Positions 7,925-16,107 of a stretch of DNA of 64,000 bases are shown here, one piece after another (position 1 is the stretch's first letter; each line of letters begins with the position of its first letter). Source of the stretch: Robertmurraya kyonggiensis (GTDB lineage: Bacteria > Bacillota > Bacilli > Bacillales > Cytobacillaceae); contig NZ_SWBM01000003.1 of the NCBI RefSeq assembly GCF_005116465.1, positions 310,001-374,000 of the forward strand. Reading direction: 5' to 3'. The notes under the pieces were generated by a model. It was not told the origin of the DNA. It did no database searches and saw nothing but the letters and a program-made list of their open reading frames with translations. A program made the position numbers and the translations under genes.

Positions 7925-9145
7925 TTATATCACTGTTGAGTTTTTCTCTTTTCCACTTAATAAAGTGTTCTTATTCAATTTTCCATTTAATTTTTCAGTG
8001 CCCAAGAGCATGGCTGCAATAAAGCTCACAATGACAAATGGGAAGATTCCGATTGTGGAGTGCGCGGCCACGAAACCAAAAAGAGGTGGCAAAAACGTGC
8101 TCCCTATATAGGCAAAAGCCATTTGATATCCAATTATGGCCCCTGAATGCTTCTTTCCAAAACGTATTGGCGTTTCGTGCAGCATACACGGAAATATTGG
8201 AGCCAATCCTAACCCCACCAATATGAAACCTATTAGTGAGAAAATCGTTGGTAATGGTAAAAATAGAAGAGCAGCACCAACTAATGCTAATAACTGCCCT
8301 ATCCGAATGAGCGTACGGTTTCCGATTTTCAAAGTAATAAAACCTGTGATAAATCTTCCAACCGTGATTCCTAAGTAAAATAAGGAAACCCATTTTGCAG
8401 CGACATCTACGGATAAATCCTTCACGTTTACTAGGAAACTACTTCCCCAAAGACCCATGGTTGCTTCTGCGCCACAGTAAAACAAGAAAGCACTCAAAAC
8501 TAATTTAACACCCCTAATTTGCAAGGGCTTTTGAATTTTCGAATCTGCAGTATTTATATGTTCTGGCTCAACAGATAGGTTAGCATTACTGGTTTCAGCA
8601 ACCTTTTTCCATAAAGGCAAAGTAAGGAAAAGAATAACAACTAGTACAAACTGAAGACCAGCTATGGCAAGGTACCCGCTTCTCCATGAATGGTTACCTG
8701 AAATAAATTGAGCCATAATGACCGGGCCAAGTGTAGCTCCAACACCCCAAAAACAATGAAGCCAACTCATATGGTGTGCTTTGTAATGGGAAGCGACATA
8801 GTTGTTTAACCCCGAATCAACTGCACCTGCACCTAATCCAAGTGGGATAGCAAAAATAAACAACCAAATAAGGGTGGGAGAAAAATAAAAACCAAGTAGT
8901 GCTCCAGCCGTCATTAAGCAACTAATAAATGTGACCATACCTGTTCCAAAGCGCTTAAGTACTGCTCCGCTAATGAAACTAGATATGATCGTTCCGCCAG
9001 CAATTGTCATAAATAACAATCCAGCCGTCTCAAGCGGCGCCCCAAATTCTGATTGCATCAAGGACCAGGACACACCCAACAATGAATCAGGTAACCCTAA
9101 ACTGATAAAAGCCAAATAGATGATTACCAAAAAGTACGTAGCCAT
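7925..9145 (-). CDS. MFS transporter (FucP-like sugar permease type)
   Basis: A 406-residue membrane carrier with about 12 predicted helices and a hydrophilic loop near residues 185-215. The pattern (LGLPDSLLGVSW near the start, FGTGMVTF, GLGAGAVDSGLN, LHCFWGVGATLGP, GLGLAPIFPCM) is that of the FucP/sugar-type MFS group. The ATG at 9145 is preferred because GCGAGG lies 6-7 bases before it; the frame extends to 9187 inside the ROK gene. It starts 25 bp after the ROK regulator stop, so both are probably one transcript under the ROK operators. With no kinase or hydrolase in the unit, the sugar is unknown. Confidence 0.78.
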   Translation of the reverse strand: MATYFLVIIYLAFISLGLPDSLLGVSWSLMQSEFGAPLETAGLLFMTIAGGTIISSFISGAVLKRFGTGMVTFISCLMTAGALLGFYFSPTLIWLFIFAIPLGLGAGAVDSGLNNYVASHYKAHHMSWLHCFWGVGATLGPVIMAQFISGNHSWRSGYLAIAGLQFVLVVILFLTLPLWKKVAETSNANLSVEPEHINTADSKIQKPLQIRGVKLVLSAFLFYCGAEATMGLWGSSFLVNVKDLSVDVAAKWVSLFYLGITVGRFITGFITLKIGNRTLIRIGQLLALVGAALLFLPLPTIFSLIGFILVGLGLAPIFPCMLHETPIRFGKKHSGAIIGYQMAFAYIGSTFLPPLFGFVAAHSTIGIFPFVIVSFIAAMLLGTEKLNGKLNKNTLLSGKEKNSTVI

Positions 9146-9170
9146 AAATAACCTCGCTTTTATTTTTTTC

Positions 9171-10190
9171 TTATCTACTAATTTCATTGATCATGAGATC
9201 AAGACCAAGTCTTTGTAATCCAAATAAATAATCTTGTTTCCAATCACTCATTAGAAGCTCTGGAAGATGTTCAGTAGGAATATACTTTGAGCTTCGATTT
9301 ACAATTTTTTCTATGATCATTTGGTCTACTTCATCATCGCAAAAAACAATTTTGTGAGGGTTAATGATCGCGACAAATGAAGCTATTAATCTACTAATAG
9401 CATCAATCTCATATTCATTACTAACAAATACTTTTTTGCCCTCGTTTTTTAGAGCTTGACCAAAATTTCGATCATCATATTGTGGAACGAATGAAATTTC
9501 TCCTGAAAAATTCGTACTCCCTCGAACAACAACACCATTTACCATAACTCCAGCACCGGGGCCATTTTGACCGGAATATAAATAGATAAGAGAGTTATTT
9601 CTCATCCTTCCATTACGATCGTGGTAACCAAGCACCGCTGCATTCATATCATTCTCGATTACGAAGGGTACATTGAAACGATTTTCCATGTATCCCTTCA
9701 AATCAAAGTTTTGAAGATGCTCATATCCTGGTATATAGATGATTCGTCCATTATTAACGGAACCAGGTACCCCGATGGATACAGAACTAATTTGAGGATA
9801 TTTCTCTTTTATTTCTTCCACACACTCGGTTAATGATTTTAAATCATCGTTTTCCAATACACTTGAAGCTTTTCCTGCATCTTTGATTTCACCTATACAG
9901 TTAAAGACAATATAGTTTGTCTCTGTTTTCTCTAAAAAGATCGCCAATCCTAACATATACTCAGGATTATATGTATATCTTTTCGCTCTTCTTCCACCAC
10001 TAGAATCATCAAGGCCGACTGAAATAAGTTCACCGTCTTTTTCCATCTGGGAGAAAAATTTGCTAATTGTAGGAAAACTAATTCCCAATTTTTCACTAAG
10101 TTCAACTTTTGTTGCATTACCAAGTTCTAAAAGAGCTCTACGAATTCCACGAAGGATTTCCACTCTCATCGATTTTGGAGTTGGGTTCAC
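9171..10190 (-). CDS. ROK family transcriptional regulator
   Basis: A ~339-residue protein with an N-terminal winged HTH (ALLELGNATKVELSEKLGIS, residues ~20-60) and a C-terminal ROK sugar-kinase-like domain (SVSIGVPGSVNNGRI, FVIENDMNAAVLGYHD). It belongs to the XylR/NagC repressor group, which release DNA on binding a sugar. The usual ROK zinc-site cysteines (CGxxGCxE) are absent: the region reads FVPQYDDRNFGQAL. A GTG start at 10190 with AGGTGG 8 bases upstream is preferred over GTG 10202. It precedes the MFS gene by 25 bp. Two near-identical palindromes upstream are probably its operators, implying autorepression. Confidence 0.83.
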   Translation of the reverse strand: MNPTPKSMRVEILRGIRRALLELGNATKVELSEKLGISFPTISKFFSQMEKDGELISVGLDDSSGGRRAKRYTYNPEYMLGLAIFLEKTETNYIVFNCIGEIKDAGKASSVLENDDLKSLTECVEEIKEKYPQISSVSIGVPGSVNNGRIIYIPGYEHLQNFDLKGYMENRFNVPFVIENDMNAAVLGYHDRNGRMRNNSLIYLYSGQNGPGAGVMVNGVVVRGSTNFSGEISFVPQYDDRNFGQALKNEGKKVFVSNEYEIDAISRLIASFVAIINPHKIVFCDDEVDQMIIEKIVNRSSKYIPTEHLPELLMSDWKQDYLFGLQRLGLDLMINEISR

Positions 10191-10214
10191 AAGAGTCACC
10201 ACCTATTTAAATAA

Positions 10215-10238
10215 ACTTATTAAATATCTTTAATAAGT
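10215..10238. promoter_or_regulatory. Palindromic operator 1 of the ROK regulator
   Basis: A 24-bp inverted repeat, ACTTATTAAA-N4-TTTAATAAGT, 25-48 bp upstream of the ROK start. It is nearly identical to operator 2, which has its centre 36 bp further upstream. Confidence 0.75.
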
Positions 10239-10250
10239 CTCGAACAAAAA

Positions 10251-10274
10251 ACTTATTAAAGTTCTTTAATAAGT
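10251..10274. promoter_or_regulatory. Palindromic operator 2 of the ROK regulator
   Basis: A 24-bp inverted repeat, ACTTATTAAA-N4-TTTAATAAGT, with arms identical to operator 1. A-T-rich dyads of this kind are typical XylR/NagC-type sites. Confidence 0.75.
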
Positions 10275-10297
10275 GATATTAATAATATAGCATATTC

Positions 10298-10349
10298 CAA
10301 AAAAAATGAAAAGCAGGGCGATTTCAATTATGAAGTCACACTGCTTTTT
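10298..10349 (-). terminator. Terminator of the CDF transporter gene
   Basis: Minus strand: AAAAGCAG / CTGCTTTT outer stem (10341-10348 with 10309-10316), extended inside with one mismatch, then a TTTTTTTT run. Confidence 0.75.
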
Positions 10350-10378
10350 ACGTTACCTATCCAGATACAGAATTATGT

Positions 10379-11356
10379 CTAATTTATTTTATTCGCTTCC
10401 GGCTTAAACTCGCCATTCAGCACACCGTCATCCTCAACAAACTCGATGATGACATCTGTGACACCTTTCATTTCATGGATCTTTGCTTCAATCCGATTCT
10501 TAATTTTACCTGCCTCACGAACGGTCAAGTTAGGATCGATTTCGAGCTTCATTTCAATATGAAAGTCCTCCCCTTCTTTTACCGCAAATAGGGTTTGGAT
10601 ATCCTTTATTTCTGGATTTGTAAGGACATAAGCAGCAATTTCCTCTTCAAAAGCGTCGTCGGCTTCACCAAGAGCACCTTTGGCATTATCTAAGAACACC
10701 CTTCCGACTACAAAGAACATCATCACTCCGATGATAATAGAAGCAATTCCTTCAGCCGCATGAAAACCAGCAAAATAAGATAGTAAGATACCGATAATCG
10801 CAATGACTCCACCAAGTGTTGCAACGAAATCTTCCATAAATACAAGCTTTGTTGCTGGCTTCGCTCTGTTTAAATTACCAAAGCTTTCCGTTACAATTCC
10901 GAATCCTTTCGCCTCGACATGCGTTTCATGAAGAACCTCTTTCATCGCCTTATAAAGAACGAAAGACTCTAAGATGACAGCTAATGCTAATACAGTCAGG
11001 TTGATGGTAACCCCTGTTGATTCTGTCGGATGGAAAATATGATGATACCCTTCTTTAATGGTTTCATAGCTCATAATTCCGACAATAATGACTGCACCGA
11101 GTAAGACTAGATTAACAAGCCTTCCAAAACCATTTGGATAACGGTCTGTCGGCATTTTTTTACTTAATGCACTTCCTATGTATACAAAAAATTGATTAGC
11201 TGCATCTCCTAAAGAGTGCATCGTTTCTGCAAACATCGCTACATTTCCGGTAAAAAAGTAAGCGACTCCTTTGACGATTGCTATAATGGTATTCACAATG
11301 GCAGCAATCAAGGATGATTTATTCCCTTTTTTTAATAAGCTTTCTTTTTTTGACAT
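10379..11356 (-). CDS. Cation diffusion facilitator (CDF) family efflux transporter
   Basis: A 325-residue CDF protein. The N-terminal two-thirds carries six predicted membrane helices; the metal-site motif is AMFAETMHSLGDAANQ in helix 2 and MEDFVATLGGVIAI in helix 5. The C-terminal ~90 residues are a cytoplasmic domain (HIEMKLEIDPNLTVREA). Members export Zn2+, Mn2+, Fe2+ or Co2+ using proton exchange. ATG 11356 is chosen because GGAGGAG lies directly upstream; a GTG at 11368 is inside that site. The gene is monocistronic with its own terminator, and no metal regulator is adjacent, so the metal cannot be assigned. Confidence 0.85.
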   Translation of the reverse strand: MSKKESLLKKGNKSSLIAAIVNTIIAIVKGVAYFFTGNVAMFAETMHSLGDAANQFFVYIGSALSKKMPTDRYPNGFGRLVNLVLLGAVIIVGIMSYETIKEGYHHIFHPTESTGVTINLTVLALAVILESFVLYKAMKEVLHETHVEAKGFGIVTESFGNLNRAKPATKLVFMEDFVATLGGVIAIIGILLSYFAGFHAAEGIASIIIGVMMFFVVGRVFLDNAKGALGEADDAFEEEIAAYVLTNPEIKDIQTLFAVKEGEDFHIEMKLEIDPNLTVREAGKIKNRIEAKIHEMKGVTDVIIEFVEDDGVLNGEFKPEANKIN

Positions 11357-11397
11357 ACTCTCCTCCACGTACTTTTATAAGCATAGTATTCAACCAG

Positions 11398-11769
11398 TTA
11401 TGCTTTTAATATACTTTGTGCCTCTTCGAGAGAATTCACAAACTCCCCTTTGAAGTTGACTTCCTTAACACAACACTCCACTTGCTCTTTTGATGATTCA
11501 TAAATCGGATTGACAATGATGATTTTCTTAAAATTAGCAGATGAATACAATTGTAACGCAAACTTAAGATCGTGTATAACATGACTTTCAATAGCCTCTT
11601 GTCCTCTTCCGTCGACAATTAAAGTATAGTTTGCAGGATTGATTGTGTTCACGGCCGTTTGAAACTCACTCACGTACAATTTGGAATCTTCCTCTTGAAA
11701 AAATCCACTTACTTTTACAAATAAAATCTTTTTTTCTGAGTCTATATTGATGTCATAAAGTTTTGTCAT
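11398..11769 (-). CDS. Conserved hypothetical protein, STAS-like
   Basis: A 123-residue soluble protein (MTKLYDINIDSEKKILFVKVSGFF…). The alternating strands and helices with LIVDGRGQEAIE in the middle and IIIVNP near the end suggest a SpoIIAA/STAS-like fold, but I do not recognise a named family, and this is inference. ATG 11769 has GGGAG 6-7 bases upstream and is preferred over the frame start at 11823, which overlaps the divergent promoter region. No catalytic signature is visible. Its neighbours are the CDF transporter and the divergent YkuD gene. Confidence 0.6.
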   Translation of the reverse strand: MTKLYDINIDSEKKILFVKVSGFFQEEDSKLYVSEFQTAVNTINPANYTLIVDGRGQEAIESHVIHDLKFALQLYSSANFKKIIIVNPIYESSKEQVECCVKEVNFKGEFVNSLEEAQSILKA

Positions 11770-11906
11770 TCGTTCTCCCAACACTTTCACTAAGACTATA
11801 GAACTATCATACATAAAAAACATGTATACCGATAGATTTTATTTTAATTGTTACGACCAAATTTTCGAAGCATACAATGTATGGAATATACGCGGAGGTG
11901 TCCACA

Positions 11907-12401
11907 TTGATCCACACTGTGAAATTAGGAGAAACGCTGAACCAAATCGCAAGAGATTATCGTACGCCATTGGCTGCCATCTTGAGTGCAAATCCATCTA
12001 TTAATCCGAATGTTATATACACTGGCCAATCAATTGTCATTCCTGGCTTTCCTCCAATTCATACAATTCCCTATACGATTGATGTCTCCATTAATAATCG
12101 CAGGCTCATTTTGCTAAAAGATGGCGTCCAACAGAAACAATATCCCATTGCCGTTGGAAGAATGCTCCATGATACTCCAGCCGGAAATTTCATCGTCATC
12201 AATAGGGCACCGAATCCAGGTGGCCCCTTTGGCACGATGTGGATGAGTTTATCCAAAGAGCATTATGGCATCCACGGCACAAATGATCCAAGCTCGATTG
12301 GCCACGCCGTGTCAAGAGGTTGTATTCGTATGCATAATCATGACGTCGAAGAACTAGCAAGTATCATCCCCATCGGAACACCTGTCTTGATACATCCTTA
12401 A
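11907..12401 (+). CDS. ykuD: L,D-transpeptidase with LysM domain (YkuD)
   Basis: A 164-residue protein, the same length as B. subtilis YkuD and alike throughout. An N-terminal LysM domain ([17 protein letters not shown] … [11 protein letters not shown], residues 2-50) binds peptidoglycan; the YkuD domain follows, with HGTND and the catalytic SRGCIRMH cysteine motif. It makes 3→3 cross-links in peptidoglycan, and in Bacillus the protein is spore-associated. TTG 11907 is the start, with GGAGG 6-7 bases upstream; the in-frame ATG at 11877 lies before the ribosome site. There is no classical signal peptide, as in the B. subtilis protein. Confidence 0.9.
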   Translation: MIHTVKLGETLNQIARDYRTPLAAILSANPSINPNVIYTGQSIVIPGFPPIHTIPYTIDVSINNRRLILLKDGVQQKQYPIAVGRMLHDTPAGNFIVINRAPNPGGPFGTMWMSLSKEHYGIHGTNDPSSIGHAVSRGCIRMHNHDVEELASIIPIGTPVLIHP

Positions 12402-12451
12402 CCTCACCTGTTATAATAAAAGTAGTTTTTACAATCGTTAGAGGTGAAAAA

Positions 12452-13282
12452 ATGATCAAGATTATTACGGACAGTTCCTCCGATTTACCGGAGGAGATTA
12501 TGAAAAGATATGATATTACTGTTGTTCCTTTGACCGTCTCCATTAATGGACAAGACTATCATGAAAAAATAGACCTAACTCCGAAGGAATTTTTCGCAAA
12601 AATGTTTGCTACGGACGAGTTGCCGAAAACATCGCAACCTTCTCCTGCCGCATTTGCGGAGGCATTCTCGAACTTCGATCCGGAGACAGAATTACTTTGT
12701 ATCACGATATCCTCTGGGTTAAGTGGTACATATCAATCTGCCTGCATGGGAAAAGAATTATCTGGTCGTGCAAGCGTAACTGTTTTTGATTCTTTAGCAG
12801 GCTCCTTAGGGCATGGACTACAGTTGATTCGTGCTGCTGAGCTTGCGGAGACTGGAAGTTCGATGGATGATATCGTGGCAAATCTAGTTGAATTTCGAGA
12901 AAACATGAATATCCTTGTCCTATTAGACACGTTGGAAAACATCGTTAAAGGTGGACGATTGAGCAAATTCCAAGGCTCACTGGCGAAAATCCTTAACATT
13001 AAGGTTATCTTGGAAAGAGCAGATGGCGGAACTGTGGAAATTTTAGAAAAGATCCGTGGAAAGAAAAAGTTCCAGAAACGAGTTCTTGAAATTATCGCAG
13101 AAAGAAGTAGCGATTTTTCTAGTACGACGATTGGCATTACCCATACTGGCAATGAAGAAGAGGCAGAAGTGCTCAAGCAGGAATTGATTCGCTTGTTTCG
13201 ACCGAAAGAGGTAATTGTGAACTACATGGGTGCAACAATGGGTACTTACGCTGGTAAGGATGGAATGATTGTTTCGTTTTGA
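12452..13282 (+). CDS. DegV family fatty-acid-binding protein
   Basis: A 276-residue DegV-fold protein: IKIITDSSSDLPEEI at the N-terminus, DLTPKEFFAKM, TSQPSPAAFAEAF, and ITISSGLSGTYQSA are the family hallmarks lining the fatty-acid pocket. DegV proteins (FakB type) hold a fatty acid for phosphorylation by FakA in the fatty acid kinase system; fakA is not in this window. AGAGGTG precedes the ATG. The gene follows ykuD by 50 bp and is followed by the family A repeat array and a bidirectional terminator. Which acyl chain it prefers cannot be seen. Confidence 0.9.
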   Translation: MIKIITDSSSDLPEEIMKRYDITVVPLTVSINGQDYHEKIDLTPKEFFAKMFATDELPKTSQPSPAAFAEAFSNFDPETELLCITISSGLSGTYQSACMGKELSGRASVTVFDSLAGSLGHGLQLIRAAELAETGSSMDDIVANLVEFRENMNILVLLDTLENIVKGGRLSKFQGSLAKILNIKVILERADGGTVEILEKIRGKKKFQKRVLEIIAERSSDFSSTTIGITHTGNEEEAEVLKQELIRLFRPKEVIVNYMGATMGTYAGKDGMIVSF

Positions 13283-13318
13283 GCAAGGTTTTTGTGAGCT
13301 AGATTCGTAGTAGGACGG

Positions 13319-13535
13319 CATGAGGACACTATTTTCAAAAAACTCTTGAACTATGTCCGCATGGACCCTTCATGAAGACACTAATTTCAAAAATCTCTTG
13401 AACTATGTCCGCATGGACCCTTCATGAGGACACTAATTTCAGAAATCTCTTGAACTATGCCCGCATGGGCCCTTCATGAAGACACTAATTTCAGAAATCT
13501 CTTGAACTATGTCCGCATGAGTTCAGTAGGAAGAC
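13319..13535. repeat. Tandem array of a 52-bp intergenic repeat, family A (4 copies)
   Basis: Units start at 13319, 13371, 13423 and 13475, each 52 bp, with a partial fifth. Each has CATGARGACACTAATTTCA, then a CTCTTGAACTATGTCC segment, then GCATGGACCCTT. Adjacent units differ at only a few positions. CATG…CATG (7-nt loop) flanked by TGTC…GACA could fold into a small hairpin across each unit border. Confidence 0.9.
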
Positions 13536-13566
13536 ACGATTCAAAAAAAACAAAAATCATAAGAAG

Positions 13567-13613
13567 AGCTGTTCACTAAAGGGCGTAATCCACCTTTTGC
13601 GAACAGCTTTTTT
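13567..13613. terminator. Bidirectional terminator between degV and uppP
   Basis: AGCTGTTC … GAACAGCT stem (13567-13574 with 13601-13608), extended by AAAGG/CCTTT inside. The plus strand continues with TTTTTT; the minus strand follows the uppP stop codon. Confidence 0.75.
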
Positions 13614-13616
13614 GCA

Positions 13617-14450
13617 TTAGAAGTATAAGAAGTAAATTACAATAACCAAGACGATTCGATATATCGCAAATGGAATCAACTTAACTTTGTTGATTAATTT
13701 TAGGAAGAAGCGAATGGAAATTAGCGCGAACACAAATGCACTAATGAATCCAACAATATAGAATGGTAACGCACTTACCTCGATGTACTCCCAGTTCTTT
13801 AACAAGGACAGAAAGCTTGCTCCCGCCATAATTGGAACTGCCATAATAAAGGTAAAATCAGCTGCAGCACGGTGACTCAAGCCTGTTAACACCCCACCGG
13901 AAATTGTCGCACCTGAACGCGAAAATCCTGGCCATAACGATAAACATTGAATTAATCCAACCGTTAAAGCCTGCTTGTACGAGATTTGATCAACTGTTTC
14001 TACTTTAGGATTTTTGGAGCGCATTAGGTCAGCTACGATCATGAAGATTGCTCCTAAAAATAACCCAATTAATACAGTTTTAGTTGTAAATAAATAGTCA
14101 TCAATATAATCATCAAAAAGAACACCCAGTACTCCCGCAGGAAGCAAACCAACAATGACATGTGTTAATTTCAAATGTGTTCCCGAATGAGTTTGTCCCT
14201 TTTTAAATACACGATTGAGCCCTAACATTTCAATGAAACGATCTTTAAATACGATCACGACAGCCAAAATCGAACCAAGCTGAATGACGATTTTAAATGT
14301 GTTCGCAGGGTATTTTCCTAAGAACTCGACTGACTTCAACCACATATCATCAACTAAAATCATATGACCTGTTGATGAAACTGGCGCAAACTCCGTTAAT
14401 CCTTCTACTAATCCAAGTATGATTGCTTTTAAAAGTTCAATAAAATCCAT
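13617..14450 (-). CDS. uppP: Undecaprenyl-diphosphatase UppP (BacA)
   Basis: A 277-residue polytopic membrane enzyme that removes a phosphate from undecaprenyl diphosphate, recycling the lipid carrier for cell-wall synthesis; extra copies give bacitracin resistance. Both signature regions are present: EGLTEFAPVSSTGH near residue 16 and PGFSRSGATISGG near 172. Hydrophobic helices cover most of the rest. GGAGG lies 6-8 bases before the ATG. It stands alone, with a shared terminator downstream. Length is as expected for the family (~270). Confidence 0.93.
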   Translation of the reverse strand: MDFIELLKAIILGLVEGLTEFAPVSSTGHMILVDDMWLKSVEFLGKYPANTFKIVIQLGSILAVVIVFKDRFIEMLGLNRVFKKGQTHSGTHLKLTHVIVGLLPAGVLGVLFDDYIDDYLFTTKTVLIGLFLGAIFMIVADLMRSKNPKVETVDQISYKQALTVGLIQCLSLWPGFSRSGATISGGVLTGLSHRAAADFTFIMAVPIMAGASFLSLLKNWEYIEVSALPFYIVGFISAFVFALISIRFFLKLINKVKLIPFAIYRIVLVIVIYFLYF

Positions 14451-14571
14451 TACATACCTCCGACTTAACTTGTTTCAAATTTATCTTTTAACCTCATCAT
14501 TTTTAATTGTCACTATTGCATTGTAGCATATTCAATACTACCTTTGCTCGAAAATCTTAAACTTCAGCCTT

Positions 14572-14937
14572 TCATCCTAAAGTGAATTCTAGCCATTCCT
14601 TTAATACAATTGCGTGGTTTATTGATTCATTTTTTGCGGCGTATAAAAGAGTAACATTTCTCTGCCCAAGCTGTTCTCGAATCTGTGAAAGAAATCCTTC
14701 TTTATGCACATTATCCGTAAGTTCTAGCACGTATCTCTTCGTAAATTCGTCAAAGAAATCAGGCATATGATTAAATTGTTTTCGCAGGTCTGTACTTGGT
14801 GCAATTTCTTTTGCCCATTCATCAATTTGTGATTTTTCTTTACTAATCCCTCTCGGCCAAAGCCGGTCGACTAAAACTCGATAGCCATCGAGCTCTGATG
14901 AAGGTTCGTATATTCTTTTGATTTTAATGGTATTCAT
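14572..14937 (-). CDS. DUF488 family protein
   Basis: A 121-residue soluble protein of the DUF488 (YeaO-like) family: YRVLVDRLWPRGISKEKSQIDEWAKEIAPS and LYAAKNESINHAIVLKEWL are the family's usual blocks. The function is not known. AAGGAG precedes the ATG. It stands alone between uppP and the binding-protein/chemoreceptor pair and may read its own weak downstream signals; I saw no clear terminator after it. Confidence 0.85.
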   Translation of the reverse strand: MNTIKIKRIYEPSSELDGYRVLVDRLWPRGISKEKSQIDEWAKEIAPSTDLRKQFNHMPDFFDEFTKRYVLELTDNVHKEGFLSQIREQLGQRNVTLLYAAKNESINHAIVLKEWLEFTLG

Positions 14938-14975
14938 GTTTTTTTCTCCTTTCCATTATTAATAGACGAAAAAAC

Positions 14976-15010
14976 ATGAAAAAAACCAGTCACTTTTTAG
15001 GCATGACTGG
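14976..15010 (-). terminator. Terminator of the binding-protein/chemoreceptor operon
   Basis: Minus strand: CCAGTCA … TGACTGG stem (15004-15010 with 14986-14992) with an 11-nt loop, followed by TTTTTTTC. Confidence 0.88.
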
Positions 15011-15020
15011 CAATAAAATT

Positions 15021-16082
15021 TTATTTATATATTTCTTCTTCCGTCAAATAACCATCTTTGATGATCGTGTCACGGATATTATCTTGCGTAATTGCGATTG
15101 GTTCAAGGAAGATCGAAGGGATATCGGATTTACCGTTATTAATCGTTTTCTCTGTTTTAACCTCTTCACTTTTCGCTACTTTCACGGCAAGTTCAGCTGA
15201 CTCTGTTGCTAGTTGATTAATAGATTTGTAGACCGTCATCGTCTGAACTCCTTTAACGATTCGACGGACCCCTTCCAATTCTGCATCTTGTCCTGATACT
15301 GGAACCTTACCAGCTAACCCAACAGAAGCCAACGATTCTATAACGCCACCTGCTGTTCCATCGTTTGCAGCTATAACAGCGTCAATTTTATTCCCATTTT
15401 TAGATAGAGCATTTTTCATATTGCTCTTGGCGACATCAGGCTTCCACTCTTCCGTGTACTCATCATAAACAAGCTTGATCTTTCCACTATCGATTTGAGG
15501 TTGTAATACCTTCATTGCACCTTGACGGAATAAAATAGCATTATTATCAGACTCGGAACCTCCAATATAAGCAAAATTCCCACTCGAAGTTTTCTTTAAA
15601 ATTTCAGAAGCCTGTAATTCTCCCACTTTTTCATTATCAAATGAAATATAGTAATCTACATCAGCATCTTTAATCAAACGATCATAAGAAATTACTTTGA
15701 TTCCAGCTTCATGGGCCATTTCTACGATCTTAGCCGAAATTGTCGCATCATGAGGTACTACGACCAATACATCTACTCCCTCTCCAATAAGGAGCTCAGC
15801 CTGCTTAATTTGAACATCGTCAAGTCCATTGGCAGCTAAAGTCTTCACTTCTCCACCTAGACTTTTTACTTGTTCTTCAAATAAAGCCTTGTCTTTGTAC
15901 CAGCGTTCTTCTTTCAAGGTATCTATCAAAAATCCGATATAGGGCTTTTCTTCATCTGTAATTAACTTCATGTCTTTTTTCTGTGATGTTTCTTTAACCT
16001 CTTTACCTGTACAACCGACTACCAAAAAGGTGATTAAAACCATACAGAAAATGTAGAGATATTTCCTATTAAATTTACTCAT
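15021..16082 (-). CDS. Sugar-binding lipoprotein (xylose-binding protein type)
   Basis: A 353-residue lipoprotein (signal ending LVVGC, Cys ~24) with the type 1 periplasmic-binding fold of the ribose/xylose group: IGFLIDTLKEERWYKDK, LLIGEGVDVLVVVPHDA, GIKVISYDRLIKDADVDYYISFDN, VIAANDGTAGG and VPVSGQDAEL closely follow D-xylose-binding proteins. AAAGGAGG lies before ATG 16082. It follows the chemoreceptor gene by only 25 bp and ends in a terminator. No ABC permease or ATPase is near, so the natural partner is the upstream chemoreceptor, as with RbsB and Trg in enteric bacteria. The ligand, probably a pentose or related sugar, is inferred. Confidence 0.82.
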   Translation of the reverse strand: MSKFNRKYLYIFCMVLITFLVVGCTGKEVKETSQKKDMKLITDEEKPYIGFLIDTLKEERWYKDKALFEEQVKSLGGEVKTLAANGLDDVQIKQAELLIGEGVDVLVVVPHDATISAKIVEMAHEAGIKVISYDRLIKDADVDYYISFDNEKVGELQASEILKKTSSGNFAYIGGSESDNNAILFRQGAMKVLQPQIDSGKIKLVYDEYTEEWKPDVAKSNMKNALSKNGNKIDAVIAANDGTAGGVIESLASVGLAGKVPVSGQDAELEGVRRIVKGVQTMTVYKSINQLATESAELAVKVAKSEEVKTEKTINNGKSDIPSIFLEPIAITQDNIRDTIIKDGYLTEEEIYK

Positions 16083-16107
16083 CCTATGCCCTCCTTTCAA
16101 CTTAATC

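Noticed and set aside
13319-13535. CRISPR array
   Set aside because: The whole 52-bp unit repeats with few changes; there are no unique spacers between short repeats and no cas genes.
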